Below are positions 45,011-57,586 of a DNA stretch of 64,000 nt, in pieces (positions within the stretch are counted from its first letter, which is position 1; each line of letters begins with the position of its first letter). The DNA lies in contig CM041553.1 of the NCBI GenBank assembly GCA_023238725.1, positions 12,081,492-12,145,491 on the forward strand, given 5' to 3'. Made by a program: the position numbers and the translations under genes. This DNA comes from Scortum barcoo (lineage: Eukaryota > Chordata > Actinopteri > Centrarchiformes > Terapontidae). The notes beneath the pieces are model-generated. The model had not been told where the DNA came from. It saw only the letters and a list, made by a program, of their open reading frames with translations, and ran no database searches.

Positions 45011-47505
45011 AAAAAAGCAACAAAAGCAACTGACTCATGTAGCAGAACATGAACAACCGTCTTTTCTATTCCACCCATTCCTCTTCCTTGTCATAACTTG
45101 GTACCCACAACACAAGTATTAAGAGTTTGGTTGGAGATCAGGTGTATTATGCTCTTGGTAGTGGCTAATGCAGTCTTGAGCCGCTTGACTCAAGTCGAGA
45201 TAAGGAGCGGACAGCTCACATCTTTCTAACTTAACATCCACAGATTTACTTCAAGTGACATCACTTGAGTCAATTTTTCAAGACCTGTAAACAGTTTAAA
45301 GTGATAGTCTGTAAGATTAGGAGAAAGTGCTTCGAGCAAGGATAACCTCCATCTCCCATCCCCTCTTTCTACAGTGTGCACCAGCCCACCTCCCTGCTCT
45401 TCTTCTGTTTTTAGTAAATGTGACTAAAGTTACCTACTTCTGCTTTAATTTTTGTAGCATAGCATGGCTACTTTTACTTAAGACATAATCTCAAAGATTT
45501 TCATTTAAATAAATGTCATGTCAAGTCACCATCTATGGCTGAATGAGATAAGACAAAGGTGACTAAGTCTATAGCACTGATCAAAGATTGCAGCATTTGC
45601 AATATTACAACCCTGATGTCGGTGCCAACTTTCTTTTTAAAAATCCCCAGAGGCACAGCGAGGCCTTTAACATGACTCTCTCTATAATCCCCCTCTTGTG
45701 TCAAGTGGTGTACTGTTCTGATCTCTGCTAACACTGTGAGTAAATGGTCACTATGGCCAAACAAACAAAGACAAGGTTGATGATCACAGATGATGAAACT
45801 GAAACTGAAGCTGGGTCCAAAAACACACCTGCAATGACCAATTATGCAAGACAACAAAATGAAAATCTTTGAGCTTATAACTTTAGGTAGATTATCTACT
45901 GAAACAAAGGCACTGTCTGAGTTATTCTATCATGAATCTGGTAAAGCTGTTAATGTCTCTGTGTGCTGGGAGTGACCATCTATCAACCCAGAGAACAACA
46001 ACCTTCCAGCCTGGTTTCCAAACAGCCTTCTTGTGCCACCTGCTTTGTATAGATGATTGGGATGTAACTAGTAACTCTCCTATGATTGTGCTGTGCAGCA
46101 ATGTTTTTTTTAAGATTTGTCCAAGAAGAACTTTGTGTGACATTAAGTCTGAATAAAGAGGAGATGCATTTAGGGCAATCGATGGGACGCTGAGGACGAA
46201 TGTATTCCAGATTCGGTTCCCTAAATCTACTGACCAAGTTTGCTTTACATGACTAATGCTTTCCTGCTCTAAATTTAGTTAGTATCCCTCTCCAGATGAT
46301 TCGGCTCCCCTGAGTGCCACTGTGAGAGGAAATCGTCTAGAAATAGCCATCCCCGCAACCCATCAATTACTCCCCAGCACAGCCAACTATTTTGCTTTTT
46401 TCTGCGGCTGAAATGCCCATGCATTAGTACTAGTGCTGCTCAGATTATTTAATATTTTACAACTAAAGAAAATGCATGATAAAAACAGACTGCAACATCC
46501 ACTAATCACTCACTAATCTCAAAACTGGATTACATGAGGAGGAGAACTGTTACCAACTGGGTGCTACCACAGGCACATAGCCATGGCTTAATGTGATGCT
46601 GAAGCAATGACTGACATTATTTTTCCCGCTGCATTCATTATATTATCTTTTAATTTCATACTTTACTAGCAGCGCCATCACGAACACTGATCAGTAGCCG
46701 AGCTGCTGTTTAATCACCCGTTCTGATTATAAACATCTGTTGTTTGCCTTCGAAATGGCTGCAAGAGGAGGAAACGGTCAAAAGCTGCGAATCCACAAAC
46801 AGCATCTCAAAAGCCTGTTTTCTTGTATTTCATAACTACGTAAAGCCTCCTGGAGAACTAATCAAACTGTCCTGTTAGTGGGATGATCTGGGACGGTGTT
46901 CAGAGACGACGCTGTAGGAGCTTGGATCAGAAGAAGATGCAAGACAGGATTTATGGCCCTCATTCATTCTGGGATCTTCATGCACGAACGCAAAGCTCTT
47001 TTGTAAATAAACCGATCTAAAGACATTTCAATGCCACCTAATTCAAGCTGCAAAATCCTTTTATCTTCCATGCAGTTTACTCCGAAGCACAGGCACATCG
47101 ATGACCTATTAGCTGACAGGACACGTCACCTTACATGTTGATTGTGCAAAAAAAAAACCAACAACGCCACACACATCGTCGGTGATTGCAGTGTAACGAC
47201 AGGTTTCAAAATGCATCAGTCTCTCACTCAGTATCACGTCTGTGTTGTTAATCATACTCCCACAGATTCACCCTGCGGTAAATCATTCCCTCATGTTCAT
47301 TTTCAACAACAACAACAACAACAATACCTTGACTTAGCTGATGAAAGCTCGGCACCACGGAGCAGCGCGTTTGTACCTGACTGCTCTACAAATCACAGAA
47401 ACCATGGTAATTAAATCCATTAGCATGTCAGTAGTGCTTATGAAATATTCACTCTTGCTGTTTAGTAATCGGCACTCAGTTACATTCCACCACTGTCTTT
47501 AAGCA
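45011..47505. other. No gene recognised
   Basis: Short frames at 45516-45857 and 45983-46237 have no recognisable motif. A short (CAA)n tract lies at 47309-47327. I see nothing else. Confidence 0.5.
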
Positions 47506-48232
47506 AGATTTAGTACATTTACAGGTTTGAGAGGAACATGTCCATTTTATGTCACTTTATACTTGTACACCACTACATTTCAGAGGGACATATTGTACCC
47601 TACCTTTATCTGACAGCTTTACTAATAAATTACACATAAATATTTGATAATCATATCAAATACAAAGCACTGTTCGGCTGTGATCAATTTAGAAATCAGT
47701 GTGTAATTGGGGCTCCTTGTCATGTTTAATAGGTCTGTAAGTCGTTCTGAGTTTCACAAAGAGGCATTGTCCTCAGATAGTTTCTTTTAAACAGATATAT
47801 GAGGTTCAAGAGGTAAGACTTATCCATTATTTCACAATAAAGCAAAGATTAGAGAAAAAAATGACTAGACATTTGTCCTGTCATTTTCTTCTTTCTTCTC
47901 CGATTAATCATCCCACAATCCCTCAGATTTATCTAGTGCCCCTTCTGGAATAAACCTAACTGTATACCCGCATTAAAATTACCTCCACCTCAGTGCAAGA
48001 AAATAACATTATCCATTAACATTATTGTCTTATTAACTATCTAATCATCTAATGTATATCAAATCCATTTTTATATGGAATGACTACATTTTTTTTTTTG
48101 ATACTTTAAAGGACCTTTGACCAATAATACCTCTTTTACTTAAGACTAAAAACATGGCTTTTACTTGTCCTGGACTAGTTTTACACTGCTATACTGATAC
48201 TTTTATTTTAAAATGAAGGAGTACTTCTTTCA
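47506..48232 (+). mobile_element. Degenerate hAT element (CAGTGGTGGAAAG family, copy 3)
   Basis: The left block has TTTATACTTGTACACCACTA and CATTTCAGAGGGACATATTG. The right block (48090-48232) has TTTTACTTAAG and GGAGTACTTCTTTC. Both match the family consensus in forward order, with a diverged middle at 47660-48085. Confidence 0.65.
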
Positions 48233-48849
48233 CAGCTGCCTTAGGAAAAATTGGGAAAGGAGATGGATCAAATTACTATTGGAGCAGGTGAATGAATAGA
48301 AATGAGGACAGTATTCAGAGAAAATTTAAAAATGAGTTTGAACAGAGTTCCTCTACAGCACGTATAATAGGCCTATGCATATTTCTGTCTCATTAATCGA
48401 ACATAATTTGCATGTTGGGGTAAATACAACGCGTGGCAGTCTGGAAATGAGATCACGACTCAGTTGGTGTAAAGTCTGCACAGCTACAGAGATCCAGTTA
48501 CAAATCTGCAGCATACAAGAACAACAGACCGGAGAGAGGAGAGGTGTGGAGGAGCTGCAGTTGTAGTGAGGTTGAACCGCGGCAGCCAGGTCATCAAGCT
48601 GCTCCGTTTCCATGTGTCAGCAAACCAGATGGAGTGCAATGCAGCAGGCCAGCACCACAACAGTCAAGCAGCTAGTAAGACAAATGTGAGCCGGCACAGA
48701 TGACACTCGAGGCTTTAGTGGGACAATATGTTGTTTTTTAAAAAATCAAACTCTGAGGCAGTAAAAACTTTACTTGGACCACTTTTTATGTGGATGGTGC
48801 TGCTATTTCGCAAACACATCTTCTTCCAAAACAGATAATTATTGTTTTA

Positions 48850-49043
48850 GAGCTGAAACAATTAGTTGATGACTTGATAAGTCGAGTAACAGAAAATTAG
48901 TGTGTAACAATTTTGATAATTTATTGACTAAACAGTACGGGCAGAAACGCCAAAAAACTCCTCTGGTTTCAGCTTCTTACACATGAGTATTTCCTCGTTG
49001 TTCTTTTGTGAAAGTAAACTGAAAATCTTTGGGTTTTATACTT
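48850..49043. repeat. Remnant of a fish hAT-type MITE (AGGGCTGCAAC-like)
   Basis: AGAGCTGAAACAATTAGTTG and a downstream GTTTCAGCTTCTTACACATG followed by GAAAGTAAACTGAAAATCTT fit a common fish MITE. The 3' terminus is not preserved. Confidence 0.5.
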
Positions 49044-49509
49044 ACGACTCAGGGACCTACATCGTTCATCGACTGCACTGACAGCCAGCCGCGACCATGA
49101 ATAACATCTACATTAACCTCATCGATTAATCAATCAGTAAAATTTACTACGAGGAGAAAGTTTCACTTCTGTCACCTAAACGGCATCTCAGATTAAAGCT
49201 GCTGAGTAAAAACACGAAGCTGAGCTGATGAGCAACACTGACTCGGAGCTGCATATAAACAGAGCATATGTAATGGAGGAGCACTCCCTGTGATAATGAC
49301 TGTCTGCTGCAGTCACAAATGCACGTTTATTAAAAAGTCATAAGGCTCCTCTTTGATCTCTCATTGTAAGCTCAGAAAAAAAAGGACATAGCATCACTCT
49401 TATTTGCACAATTAATCAAAGGCCAATCTTGTTTAAGGCGCGAGGGAAGTCAATCAGTCCACGCTTGTTAAGACCTGGACATGTGGCCCCTGTTTGTCTC
49501 TGTCCTGCA

Positions 49510-50009
49510 NNNNNNNNNNNNNNNNNNNNNNNNNNNNNNNNNNNNNNNNNNNNNNNNNNNNNNNNNNNNNNNNNNNNNNNNNNNNNNNNNNNNNNNNNNN
49601 NNNNNNNNNNNNNNNNNNNNNNNNNNNNNNNNNNNNNNNNNNNNNNNNNNNNNNNNNNNNNNNNNNNNNNNNNNNNNNNNNNNNNNNNNNNNNNNNNNNN
49701 NNNNNNNNNNNNNNNNNNNNNNNNNNNNNNNNNNNNNNNNNNNNNNNNNNNNNNNNNNNNNNNNNNNNNNNNNNNNNNNNNNNNNNNNNNNNNNNNNNNN
49801 NNNNNNNNNNNNNNNNNNNNNNNNNNNNNNNNNNNNNNNNNNNNNNNNNNNNNNNNNNNNNNNNNNNNNNNNNNNNNNNNNNNNNNNNNNNNNNNNNNNN
49901 NNNNNNNNNNNNNNNNNNNNNNNNNNNNNNNNNNNNNNNNNNNNNNNNNNNNNNNNNNNNNNNNNNNNNNNNNNNNNNNNNNNNNNNNNNNNNNNNNNNN
50001 NNNNNNNNN
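49510..50009. other. Assembly gap (500 N)
   Basis: Exactly 500 N, a conventional placeholder length for a gap of unknown size. It cuts the integrase of the retrotransposon to its right. Confidence 0.99.
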
Positions 50010-52887
50010 TAGCTGATTTGTTGGTAGTCGCATATGCTTGTGCGAACCGAGTATAATGGTCCATTATAACAAGTATATACTCATAACCACCTCTGCACTC
50101 TTCCAAATGCAGAAAGTCAACTGAGACCAGGTGGAATGGGTGAGTGGTTTCAATACTCATCATAGGTGCAAGTGACCGTCTGTTAGGTTTTCTTTTTTTA
50201 AGGCACTCACACATATTTGTCACAAAATGCTCAATGTCTCTTTGCATTTTTGGCCAAAAGAAACGGTCCCTTATCAGATTCAGTGTTCTTTCTGGTCCTG
50301 GGTGTCCCATCTCTTCATGCAGTTCTTTCAAAACCAGGGGACGATACACATCTGGGAGCACCAGTTGACTTCTTGTTGGAGACTCGCGATGCATAGTCCC
50401 ATCTGCTCTTATTTTGAGTTTGCCCCACTCTCTGACCAGAGCCTTAAATTCCAGACATTGATATTTTGATTCTTGTACCGTGGGTCTCTTATTTCTTACT
50501 TTGTGGTCATATATTTTGCTTATTACTGGATCTTGTTGCTGAGCTGTTTTTATCTCCTCTCGTGTGAATGGCTGCACTGTATTGAGCAGGCTTTCCATTT
50601 CTAACTGTTCTATCTGCAGAGTGTTAAAGGAGACTGAGTTTAGGAGTGGGCTGCATTCCTTCTGATGCACTAGGACGCCCTGCTTTGTTGCCTGGACTTC
50701 TTCCTGACAGGCTGACTGTGTACAGTAACACATATAGTTTTCAAAATCAACTGGCATTCTCGATAGGCCGTCTGCATCTTTATTTGATTTTCCTGGCCTG
50801 TATTTGATTGTAAAATTGAAATCTGCCAATTCCGCAACCCATCTTTGTCCCACAGCGTTTAGTTTCGCTGTTGTCAGTATATATGTGAGCGGGTTATTAT
50901 CAGTATATACCACAAAAGAGGGGGCATGAAAAAGATCCCTAAAGTCCCTGAAGCGCTCACAGATGGCCCACTTGAGTGCGAGGAATTCCAGCTTACCCGA
51001 GTGTAGGTGATAGTTTTTCTCAGGAGGGGTGAGCGTTCTGGACCCGTAAGCTATCACCTTCAGCATGCCATGATTGCGCTGGTACAACACCGCTCCAAGC
51101 CCTGCCTGTGAGGCATCAGTGTGCAAAATAAACGGCTCATTTAGGTCTGGGTAGCCTAGGATGGGGGGAGTGGACAGTTGGTCCACTAGGTGGCTCAGAA
51201 CCTGATGATGAGTGTCAGTCCATGAAACTGGTGATGATGAGGACAGTTGTCCCTGTTTGTTTTTTTTCTCTTTTCTCTTTTTTGACATACTGTGTTTTTG
51301 TGACAGCGGTGGAATGTTGGATGGAGCTGACAACAGTTCATATAGGGGTTTTGCTATGACAGAAAAATCTTTAATGTATGACCTGTAGTATGAGAGGAAG
51401 CCTAAAATTTGTCTGACTTCTCCCACGGTAGTAGGGCTTCTCTCTTTCAGGGCCTGTACTGGCGCCACCTCTGCTGGATCCATGCTATGCCCCTCTTTTG
51501 ACACTATCCTGCCCAAAAACCTGACACTGGATTTAAACAGTTCACATTTTTTTGGTGTGAGCTTCACCCCATGTTGCTGGTATCTGTGCAGGACTGTTCT
51601 TACATGCTCTACATGGTCTTTGAAGGACTTACTGTGGACCAAATTATCATCAAGGTAAGGCAGGCAGATGTCATCACGCAAGCCCCACAAACACTCCTCC
51701 ATGCTTCTTTGAAATTCAGCAGGCGCTGAACTCAGGCCAAATGGGATTCTCACCCACTGATAAAGACCCCATGGCGTGATGAAGGCAGTGAGAGGCTGGC
51801 TGTCCTCATCTATGAAGCCTTGGTGGTACGCCTTGCCTTGATCTAGTACAGAAAACCATGAGCTCCCACTGAGACTGTCCAACATGTCTTGTATCCGTGG
51901 AATGGGGTGTCTATCTGGCACTGACTTTTGATTAAGCTCACGGTAGTCTACACACAGTCTCAGTTCGCCTGATTTTTTTCTCACACACACAATGGGCGAT
52001 GAGTAGGGGGATTTGGATTTTGTGATCCAGCCCTTGTTAATTAAATCTTGCAAGTATTGCTTAACCTCCTGATGTAATGGCTTGGGCACACTGATGTAAG
52101 TCTTTTGGACTGGTGTCTGATCTTTTAGGGTGATATGCATACGGAGTGAGGGTATACAGCCTACATCATTCTCATCACGAGCAAATGCTTTACATTCCTC
52201 CCTGAGCATTTCTCTTACCAGGGTCTGCTGCTCACTGGACAAGTGGTCCAACATCACTGGCGGATCCCAGGCTTCATTACAGTCAGTGGTGGAGCAGTTT
52301 ATACCTGAGCAGTCTGTGTTCTTCTCAGTGGCTTCCTCAGGTCCTGCTGGTGGTTCATGTGCCACTGGTTGTACAGCCGCTGAGTACAACGCCTTCACAC
52401 TCTCAATGTGTCCCAGACAAACACGGGGGCCTAGAGTGATACTGTGAGCTGAAGTGTTAATCACAGAGACAGGGACAATGGCAGAATTACCTCTTTTCAT
52501 CACAAACAGTGCTTCTTGGATGTGTAACCCTTCTGGTAAACTTTTGTTCATTTTGGGACTGAACAGCATGACAGTGTCTTTCTCAGTCTGTGTGTGTGTG
52601 CGACATCGCACTGTGGTGATTTCACCTGGGTGTAATACAACTTTATCCTTGCCCGTTTTTACTATGGTTTCATCACTACTAGCTTGGTGAGTATGCAGTA
52701 GCTGTATAAAGGTTTCTGCAGTACAAGAGTCAATGTCAAAAGCCCCACTCACAACCTCTGTAACATAACCACTTGCTGTCGAGCCCTGCTGTTGCCTCAG
52801 CTGTTCATTTATCACTTCCTCTATCACATTGAAACCAATAATTGGGTCTTCAGCTACATTTGGGTCACTAGAAACCAGTACTGGCAC
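50010..52887 (-). CDS. pol: Retrotransposon Pol: RT, RNase H, integrase (partial)
   Basis: The frame is open for about 959 residues before the gap. RT: PYSSPIVCVRKKSGELRLC, VDYRELNQ, FGLSSAPAEFQ and the catalytic LPYLDDNLVHS (YLDD at 51646-51657). RNase H: LHTDASQAGLGAVL and YTDNNPLTYIL. A chromatin-independent linker follows, then the integrase zinc-binding HEEMGHPGPERTL with MCECLK, and the DDE core start LVSVDFLHLEE. The other two catalytic residues fall in the gap. The frame starts without an ATG and probably depends on readthrough or frameshift from the protease. Confidence 0.95.
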
Positions 52888-52900
52888 TAGCAGGCTAGCA

Positions 52901-53197
52901 CTATGGGGTCTCTATCCCACTTAGTTGGAACTCTACTGGTATCCATCCCATGAATGGGATTTCTGTTTGATTTGCAGCCAGTCCATTCAGAGGTTCTGGC
53001 CCCAAAAGTTCATCAATGCCTCTGATAGTGGTGTTTGGCAGGTGCTCAGCTCGCCACCTGTCATTTATTACTGTTGCCTGAGCACCCGTATCCCACAATG
53101 CTGTCACAGGTACATTATCAAAAGTACATTTCACCATTTTCCGTCTACCAATTAGTTTTATTAATCCTTTACCCTGTTTTGCTAGGGAGATAATCAA
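52901..53197 (-). CDS. Retrotransposon aspartic protease
   Basis: The frame contains VTALWDTGAQATVIN, the DTGA active-site triad of retropepsins (53081-53092), then GIDELLGPEPLNGLAANQ and a MGWIPVEFQL flap-like segment. It overlaps the MYND frame by 29 bases in a different phase and stops 14 bases before the pol frame. Confidence 0.85.
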   Translation of the reverse strand: MIISLAKQGKGLIKLIGRRKMVKCTFDNVPVTALWDTGAQATVINDRWRAEHLPNTTIRGIDELLGPEPLNGLAANQTEIPFMGWIPVEFQLSGIETP

Positions 53198-53366
53198 CTT
53201 GGCATATATCTGGGAATTTGTTTTTGCGTGTCTCTACTTCCGCTATGTGTCCCTCTAATAATTTTATTGTTCTACACAGGGGTTTGTGTTCCTGCCAGTG
53301 ATTCTTCTGGCATGCTCTGGAGCAATATGCTGTGGATGAACAACCTGCACAGGTGTGAAGTTTCAT
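53169..53366 (-). CDS. MYND-type zinc finger segment of the retrotransposon
   Basis: The 65-residue frame starts MKLHTCAGCSSTAYCSRACQ and continues KNHWQEHKPLC. The spacing C-x2-C, then YCS-x2-CQ, then HW-x2-HK-x2-C, is that of MYND fingers, which usually bind proline-rich peptides. It lies between the gag knuckle and the protease. The frame differs from both neighbours, so its expression (frameshift, splice or decay) is unclear. It is not normal Ty3/Gypsy content. Confidence 0.8.
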   Translation of the reverse strand: MKLHTCAGCSSTAYCSRACQKNHWQEHKPLCRTIKLLEGHIAEVETRKNKFPDICQVDYLPSKTG

Positions 53367-53428
53367 GTTTGCATTCCTCCCCTGTAGGCAGTAGTTGCAG
53401 GGGCGGGACTCTGGTGGTTTTGGTCAGG

Positions 53429-54257
53429 TCACTGCTGGTCCCGTTGCAGCAACCCCCTGGCGTTTCCCTGCACCTGACGCGGAGCCCTGCATCCTCTGGA
53501 GATGTGGCCTAGCTGACCACATTTGAAGCAGTGGCTACAGGTTACGTCCTCTCCTTTGTCCTGGCAGCTCTTGCATGTTCTTTTGCGTGTGCCCTTATTC
53601 CCCATCAAATGGCTGGAGTTTGGTGATTTACCGGCACTCATGGAAGCTAGCACCATGCGTTTCATTTCAGCAACCTCTGTTTTAAGTTCTCTTACCAGAG
53701 TGTGCATTTCTGGTTCTGGTGAAAGTTGGACCGTCTCTGCTTTTTCCTTCAGGGAGCTCTGTGGTCTTCCTCTGCAGTGAGCTCTGTGCCGAGGAATTGT
53801 GCGAGTTGTCCCACTTGTTGCTGGTTGTCTGTAACTCATTCAGCCTAGATGCTTTGGTACTGTTCCGTTTGAGCTTGTTGAGCCTCTCTGTCTCAAGGTT
53901 GGCCGCTTCATTTACTCTTTCAATCAGAGTTTCATCTGTCACATCCATGTCATCAAGGTATAGTTTAATCTGGTATTTGATATTATCACTGAGCAGCCCT
54001 GTGGCAACTGACCTCAAAAATTTCCTTTTGACTAGGTCCGCACTGTAGTGCTGCTCGGAGTCTCTTCCTTTGGATGCAAACAGCAGTCTGTCTTTTAGTT
54101 CAATAGCTCTAAACAAGAAATCTTGTGCTGACTCTTTCGGCTCCTGAGAAATGTTAATCAACTTCTGGTACACGTCTGATGTGTCATCCTCTTTGTAATG
54201 CCCCTTCAATATTGTCTTTAGCTGAGGCAGGGGCAATTCACTCTTTATTTTAAACAC
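53429..54257 (-). pseudogene. gag: Retrotransposon gag with CCHC knuckle (frame-disrupted)
   Basis: The first frame (53682-54257) has capsid-like helical sequence, with QDFLFRAIELKDRLLFAS and an acidic C-terminal half. It then moves to another frame (53429-53839) around 53745-53760. That frame carries MHTLVRELKTEVAEMKRMV, a short coiled coil, and the nucleic-acid-binding knuckle CFKCGQLGHISRGC (about 53488-53531). The frame ends at a TGA at 53429. The start is not a clean ATG, since open sequence GPHNFFVFK precedes it. Confidence 0.82.
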
Positions 54258-54300
54258 AAAGAAATTATGGGGTCCCTTTTGACTATACCCGTGAACCCGT

Positions 54301-57300
54301 CACAAATACTATTATCACTTATAAGACTCGCTAAATCTAACAGATTCATTACCTTTTAATTAATAATTTTTTTTCCCAATCATCTCTGAAATTCAGTTTA
54401 AGAGGGGACCATATTTCTACTAGCATATTATTATTATTTTATTAATTTATTTGTTTATTTCTTTCTTTATTCTTTTTTATTGTTATAATTTTATATATAT
54501 TCATTTTTTTCTGCCTTGTCTTGTTCTTTTAAAACTCTTTTATCTATTAATCATAATAAATAAATTAAATAAATTAATAAAAATAAATGTTTTTTAATTT
54601 TGATGTTGCTGTTTGGTGCATTCACTGCTTGTTATGCCACATTGTGTCAACCTTGTCAAGTCACCCAATAAAGTTTTGTCTCACCTCAGATAAAATTCTG
54701 AGTAAAAAGGCCTTCCTCGGACACCTTTATTTGTATTCTCTCCATTCGCTGTCATTCCTCTCATTTTCTTTTAGCATTGTTAGAAAAATATCATAGCAAC
54801 ACTAGTGGTCCCATGAGACTGTAATGCTCATTACTAGCATCAAAAACAGAAACGTCAGATGAATGAAACATGGAGAGATGGTTTCTGGCTGGAGTAGGCA
54901 TAAAAAAGTCAATAAAAACAACAAAACTATATTTCTCATATAGCCTAGTTAGGAAAATGCTTTTGTTTACTGAGCAGGGCAGACATAATTTTGATGGTAT
55001 TTCTTATATTAGTCAGCCTAGTGAAATCCAAATGCTGCAGAAGTAGTGAGAGGACTGCTGTTTAAGGACACTGATAGTTGTACCGGTGTCCACTTGCATC
55101 AGACCTCAACAGATGGCTAGTAAGTGCAACAGGAGCCATATGACAATGGTGCTCAATTTAATAATAACACTAAATGTAAAAAGTATAAATAATAACACTG
55201 ATCACATGATCACATTGATCGCACTTTAAGTTATGTGTATTTTATGTTTATGTTATGTTATGTTTATGTTATGTTGGCTTTATGTTATGTAAGTTATGTT
55301 TATTTATGTCTTTCTATTTGCTTAACCTTCTTAAGTACGAGAGGGTACTATAAAAACCGGAGTCAAATTCCTTGTATGTGCACACATACCTAGCCAATAA
55401 AGGTGATTCTGATTCTGATTCTGGTAATAGTCCAGTGAAACTGTCCATATTATCACAGAAATCCAATCCTTCAGAGTCTTATTCATTTGCTGAAAACATT
55501 TACCCACACAGTGCTTGGCTATTTTCTCTGTTAGAGCAGCTGGTTGTGGTGACTTTTCATTTTCACTCTACAATAGTCTCTCTATGATCCTGTGGATAAT
55601 GGGCTCTTTCCACGTCCTCAGCTTGAAAAGCACCACAATTAACTTTTATATTGGTAATTAAATGATGGCAGGCCAGCTTCATCTGGCTCTGTCCTTAGGT
55701 ACACATGCTCCCCTTCCTGCACATATACTAAGTGCACAAAGTCAAACATGGATGTTTGACTTTGTGTCAGGGTCAAAATGAAAATTTTAAACAGCTTACT
55801 AGAGAAAGCAATGTGGACAAAGCCTATCAGGAACACTGTCAAAAACATTTGACTCCAGACGCTCTGTTTTCATAGAATTCTAGGAAATGTGCAGTACTGC
55901 TAAAGAGATGAACACAGGTATCAATTACTTATTTGCATAAACAAATAATGATGACATTGTAGGATGAACAGCTTTAACATAAATCATAAACAGAAATTAA
56001 TATTATGCCATATTTACTGCTATAAAATAGGGAACAGTATATATTCACAGGCCTTTTCCCCCAAAAGGAAAACTGTGACTGCTGTAACAGTAACACAAAC
56101 AGAATATCATTCTTGATGCAGTCCCATTTTATCTGGAGCATCTGAACAGCACTGTGAGGAAGTTTCAAGTGAAATAACCCCTCACACCTAATAGTGTAAG
56201 TAACATAATCAGCACTGTTAAATAGGTGATCAGTTGTTTCCATAAACCAGGAAATGATCAAAACACACAAAGATGAGAAAATGCAAAAAGAGTCAGGTGG
56301 ACATTTGCAACAAATATGAGATGCATGACTTGCCCCAGAAAGCGGGAGGCTGCCTTGAAAAGATACGATCAGAAACCCAAATCCCCAAATTCATTATTCA
56401 CCTGGAGACCTTGAATGCCTTTGTTGAACTTCATGCCAGTTGTTGACATGTTTCACTCTAAACTAGTTGAGTCTGACTGAGCTAAGCTATATCAGAAATC
56501 CCACCCCCTCCATGTTAGCAAAGTACACGTCAAATAAATTTTTTCCAAATATGGTTTCTGTCATTTTAGTCTGATTTTAACTTTAGTCTGTCTGATAAGT
56601 TTGGTTTAGTTGGCTGTCAATCATGGTGAAATAGTCGCAGAGACACCTGTAGACATATTTCAGAGAATTGAATGTAGAGTAGAATATTGAGAGGAGATGT
56701 TACCTTAACTTTTGGGTGACAATTAGTTAGCAGTCACTAATTATTGATTACAGATTGAGTTGTATGGATGTGTGGGCTGGACTATGATACACTGCTCCTT
56801 CCTTGATCACTACTGCACAGACGCTGGTTCCAGATGACATCATCAGCACAGATGGCAGCTTCTGTATCCAACATATTTTGGCTTCATTTTTGTACAGTGG
56901 GAGTAAGTGACGAGACATGATGTCCGTCTTTATATAGACTCTATGTCATCCCTGCCATTTCACTGAATTACTTAAATCCTCGAGAAAACTTAATAATGTT
57001 AAAGTTCTGTGATTTCTAAGTGGATTCGTGGATGTTTATGCAAGATCTGAACTTATGATATGAGTCACAGAATATTAAGACGTGTGTCATGTATTTGTGT
57101 TCAGATTTGATGAAGTTATGACTCAGGAAAGGAGTGCAATTCGCAAATTGCAGCAATCAATCGGGCGCCAAGGGTTTTTAAGTAGCTTAATTGCACCCAT
57201 GAGCTGTGTGTCACAGCCTCTGTTGCTGCTGCAACTGCTGACTGTGTGGATAAGCTGGTTGAATGGACTGCCAACCTACAATAACTAACTCTCTCTTGTT

Positions 57301-57547
57301 TTTGGGATACTGGCATGCACCTGTCCTTTTCGCCTAATGCAGTCAAATCTCTCCCTCCATGGGCCACTGAGCCAGTGCTTTGCCTGACAATTTTAAAGCC
57401 TTTGCCCTAGACCAAGGTGTTGCAGGGACAGAATGATTCTATAACATAGATGAATAAACCTTGTTACACTGTTATAAACACCTATTAATGAGGTGTCTTG
57501 ATTTCTTGTTTTCATTGGTATTGTTTTGATGTACAATGCCACCACCA
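54301..57547. other. AT-rich flank, L2 tail, no gene recognised
   Basis: Bases 54340-54600 are almost pure A/T with TTATT strings, possibly where the right LTR should be. Apart from the L2 tail at 55190, I see no feature. Short frames at 57082-57367 are not recognised. Confidence 0.45.
55190..55430 (+). repeat. L2-type LINE 3' tail
   Basis: The block holds several TTATG strings, then TCAAATTCCTTGTATGTGCA and CCAATAAAGGTGATTCTGA with tandem TGATTC units, the classic fish L2 3' end. Confidence 0.78.

Positions 57548-57582
<35 letters not shown>
57548..57582 (+). repeat. (CA)n microsatellite
   Basis: About 16 CA units. Confidence 0.96.

Positions 57583-57586
<4 letters not shown>

Larger units (their letters stand above)
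50010..54300 (-). mobile_element. Ty3/Gypsy-type LTR retrotransposon, 3' end in gap
   Basis: Order on the - strand: gag (54257 downwards), CCHC knuckle, MYND-type finger, DTGA protease, reverse transcriptase with YLDD, RNase H, HHCC integrase N-terminus and the first catalytic Asp of the integrase core. This RT-RH-IN order defines Ty3/Gypsy. Pol is one open frame of about 2.9 kb to the gap. The gag-protease part changes frame several times. I could not find LTRs: the right flank (54.3-54.6 kb) is AT-rich and the left end is in or beyond the gap. No envelope gene is visible. Confidence 0.92.

Noticed and set aside
57116..57367. Short frame as a conserved protein
   Set aside because: No motif; the opposite strand is equally open over part of it.
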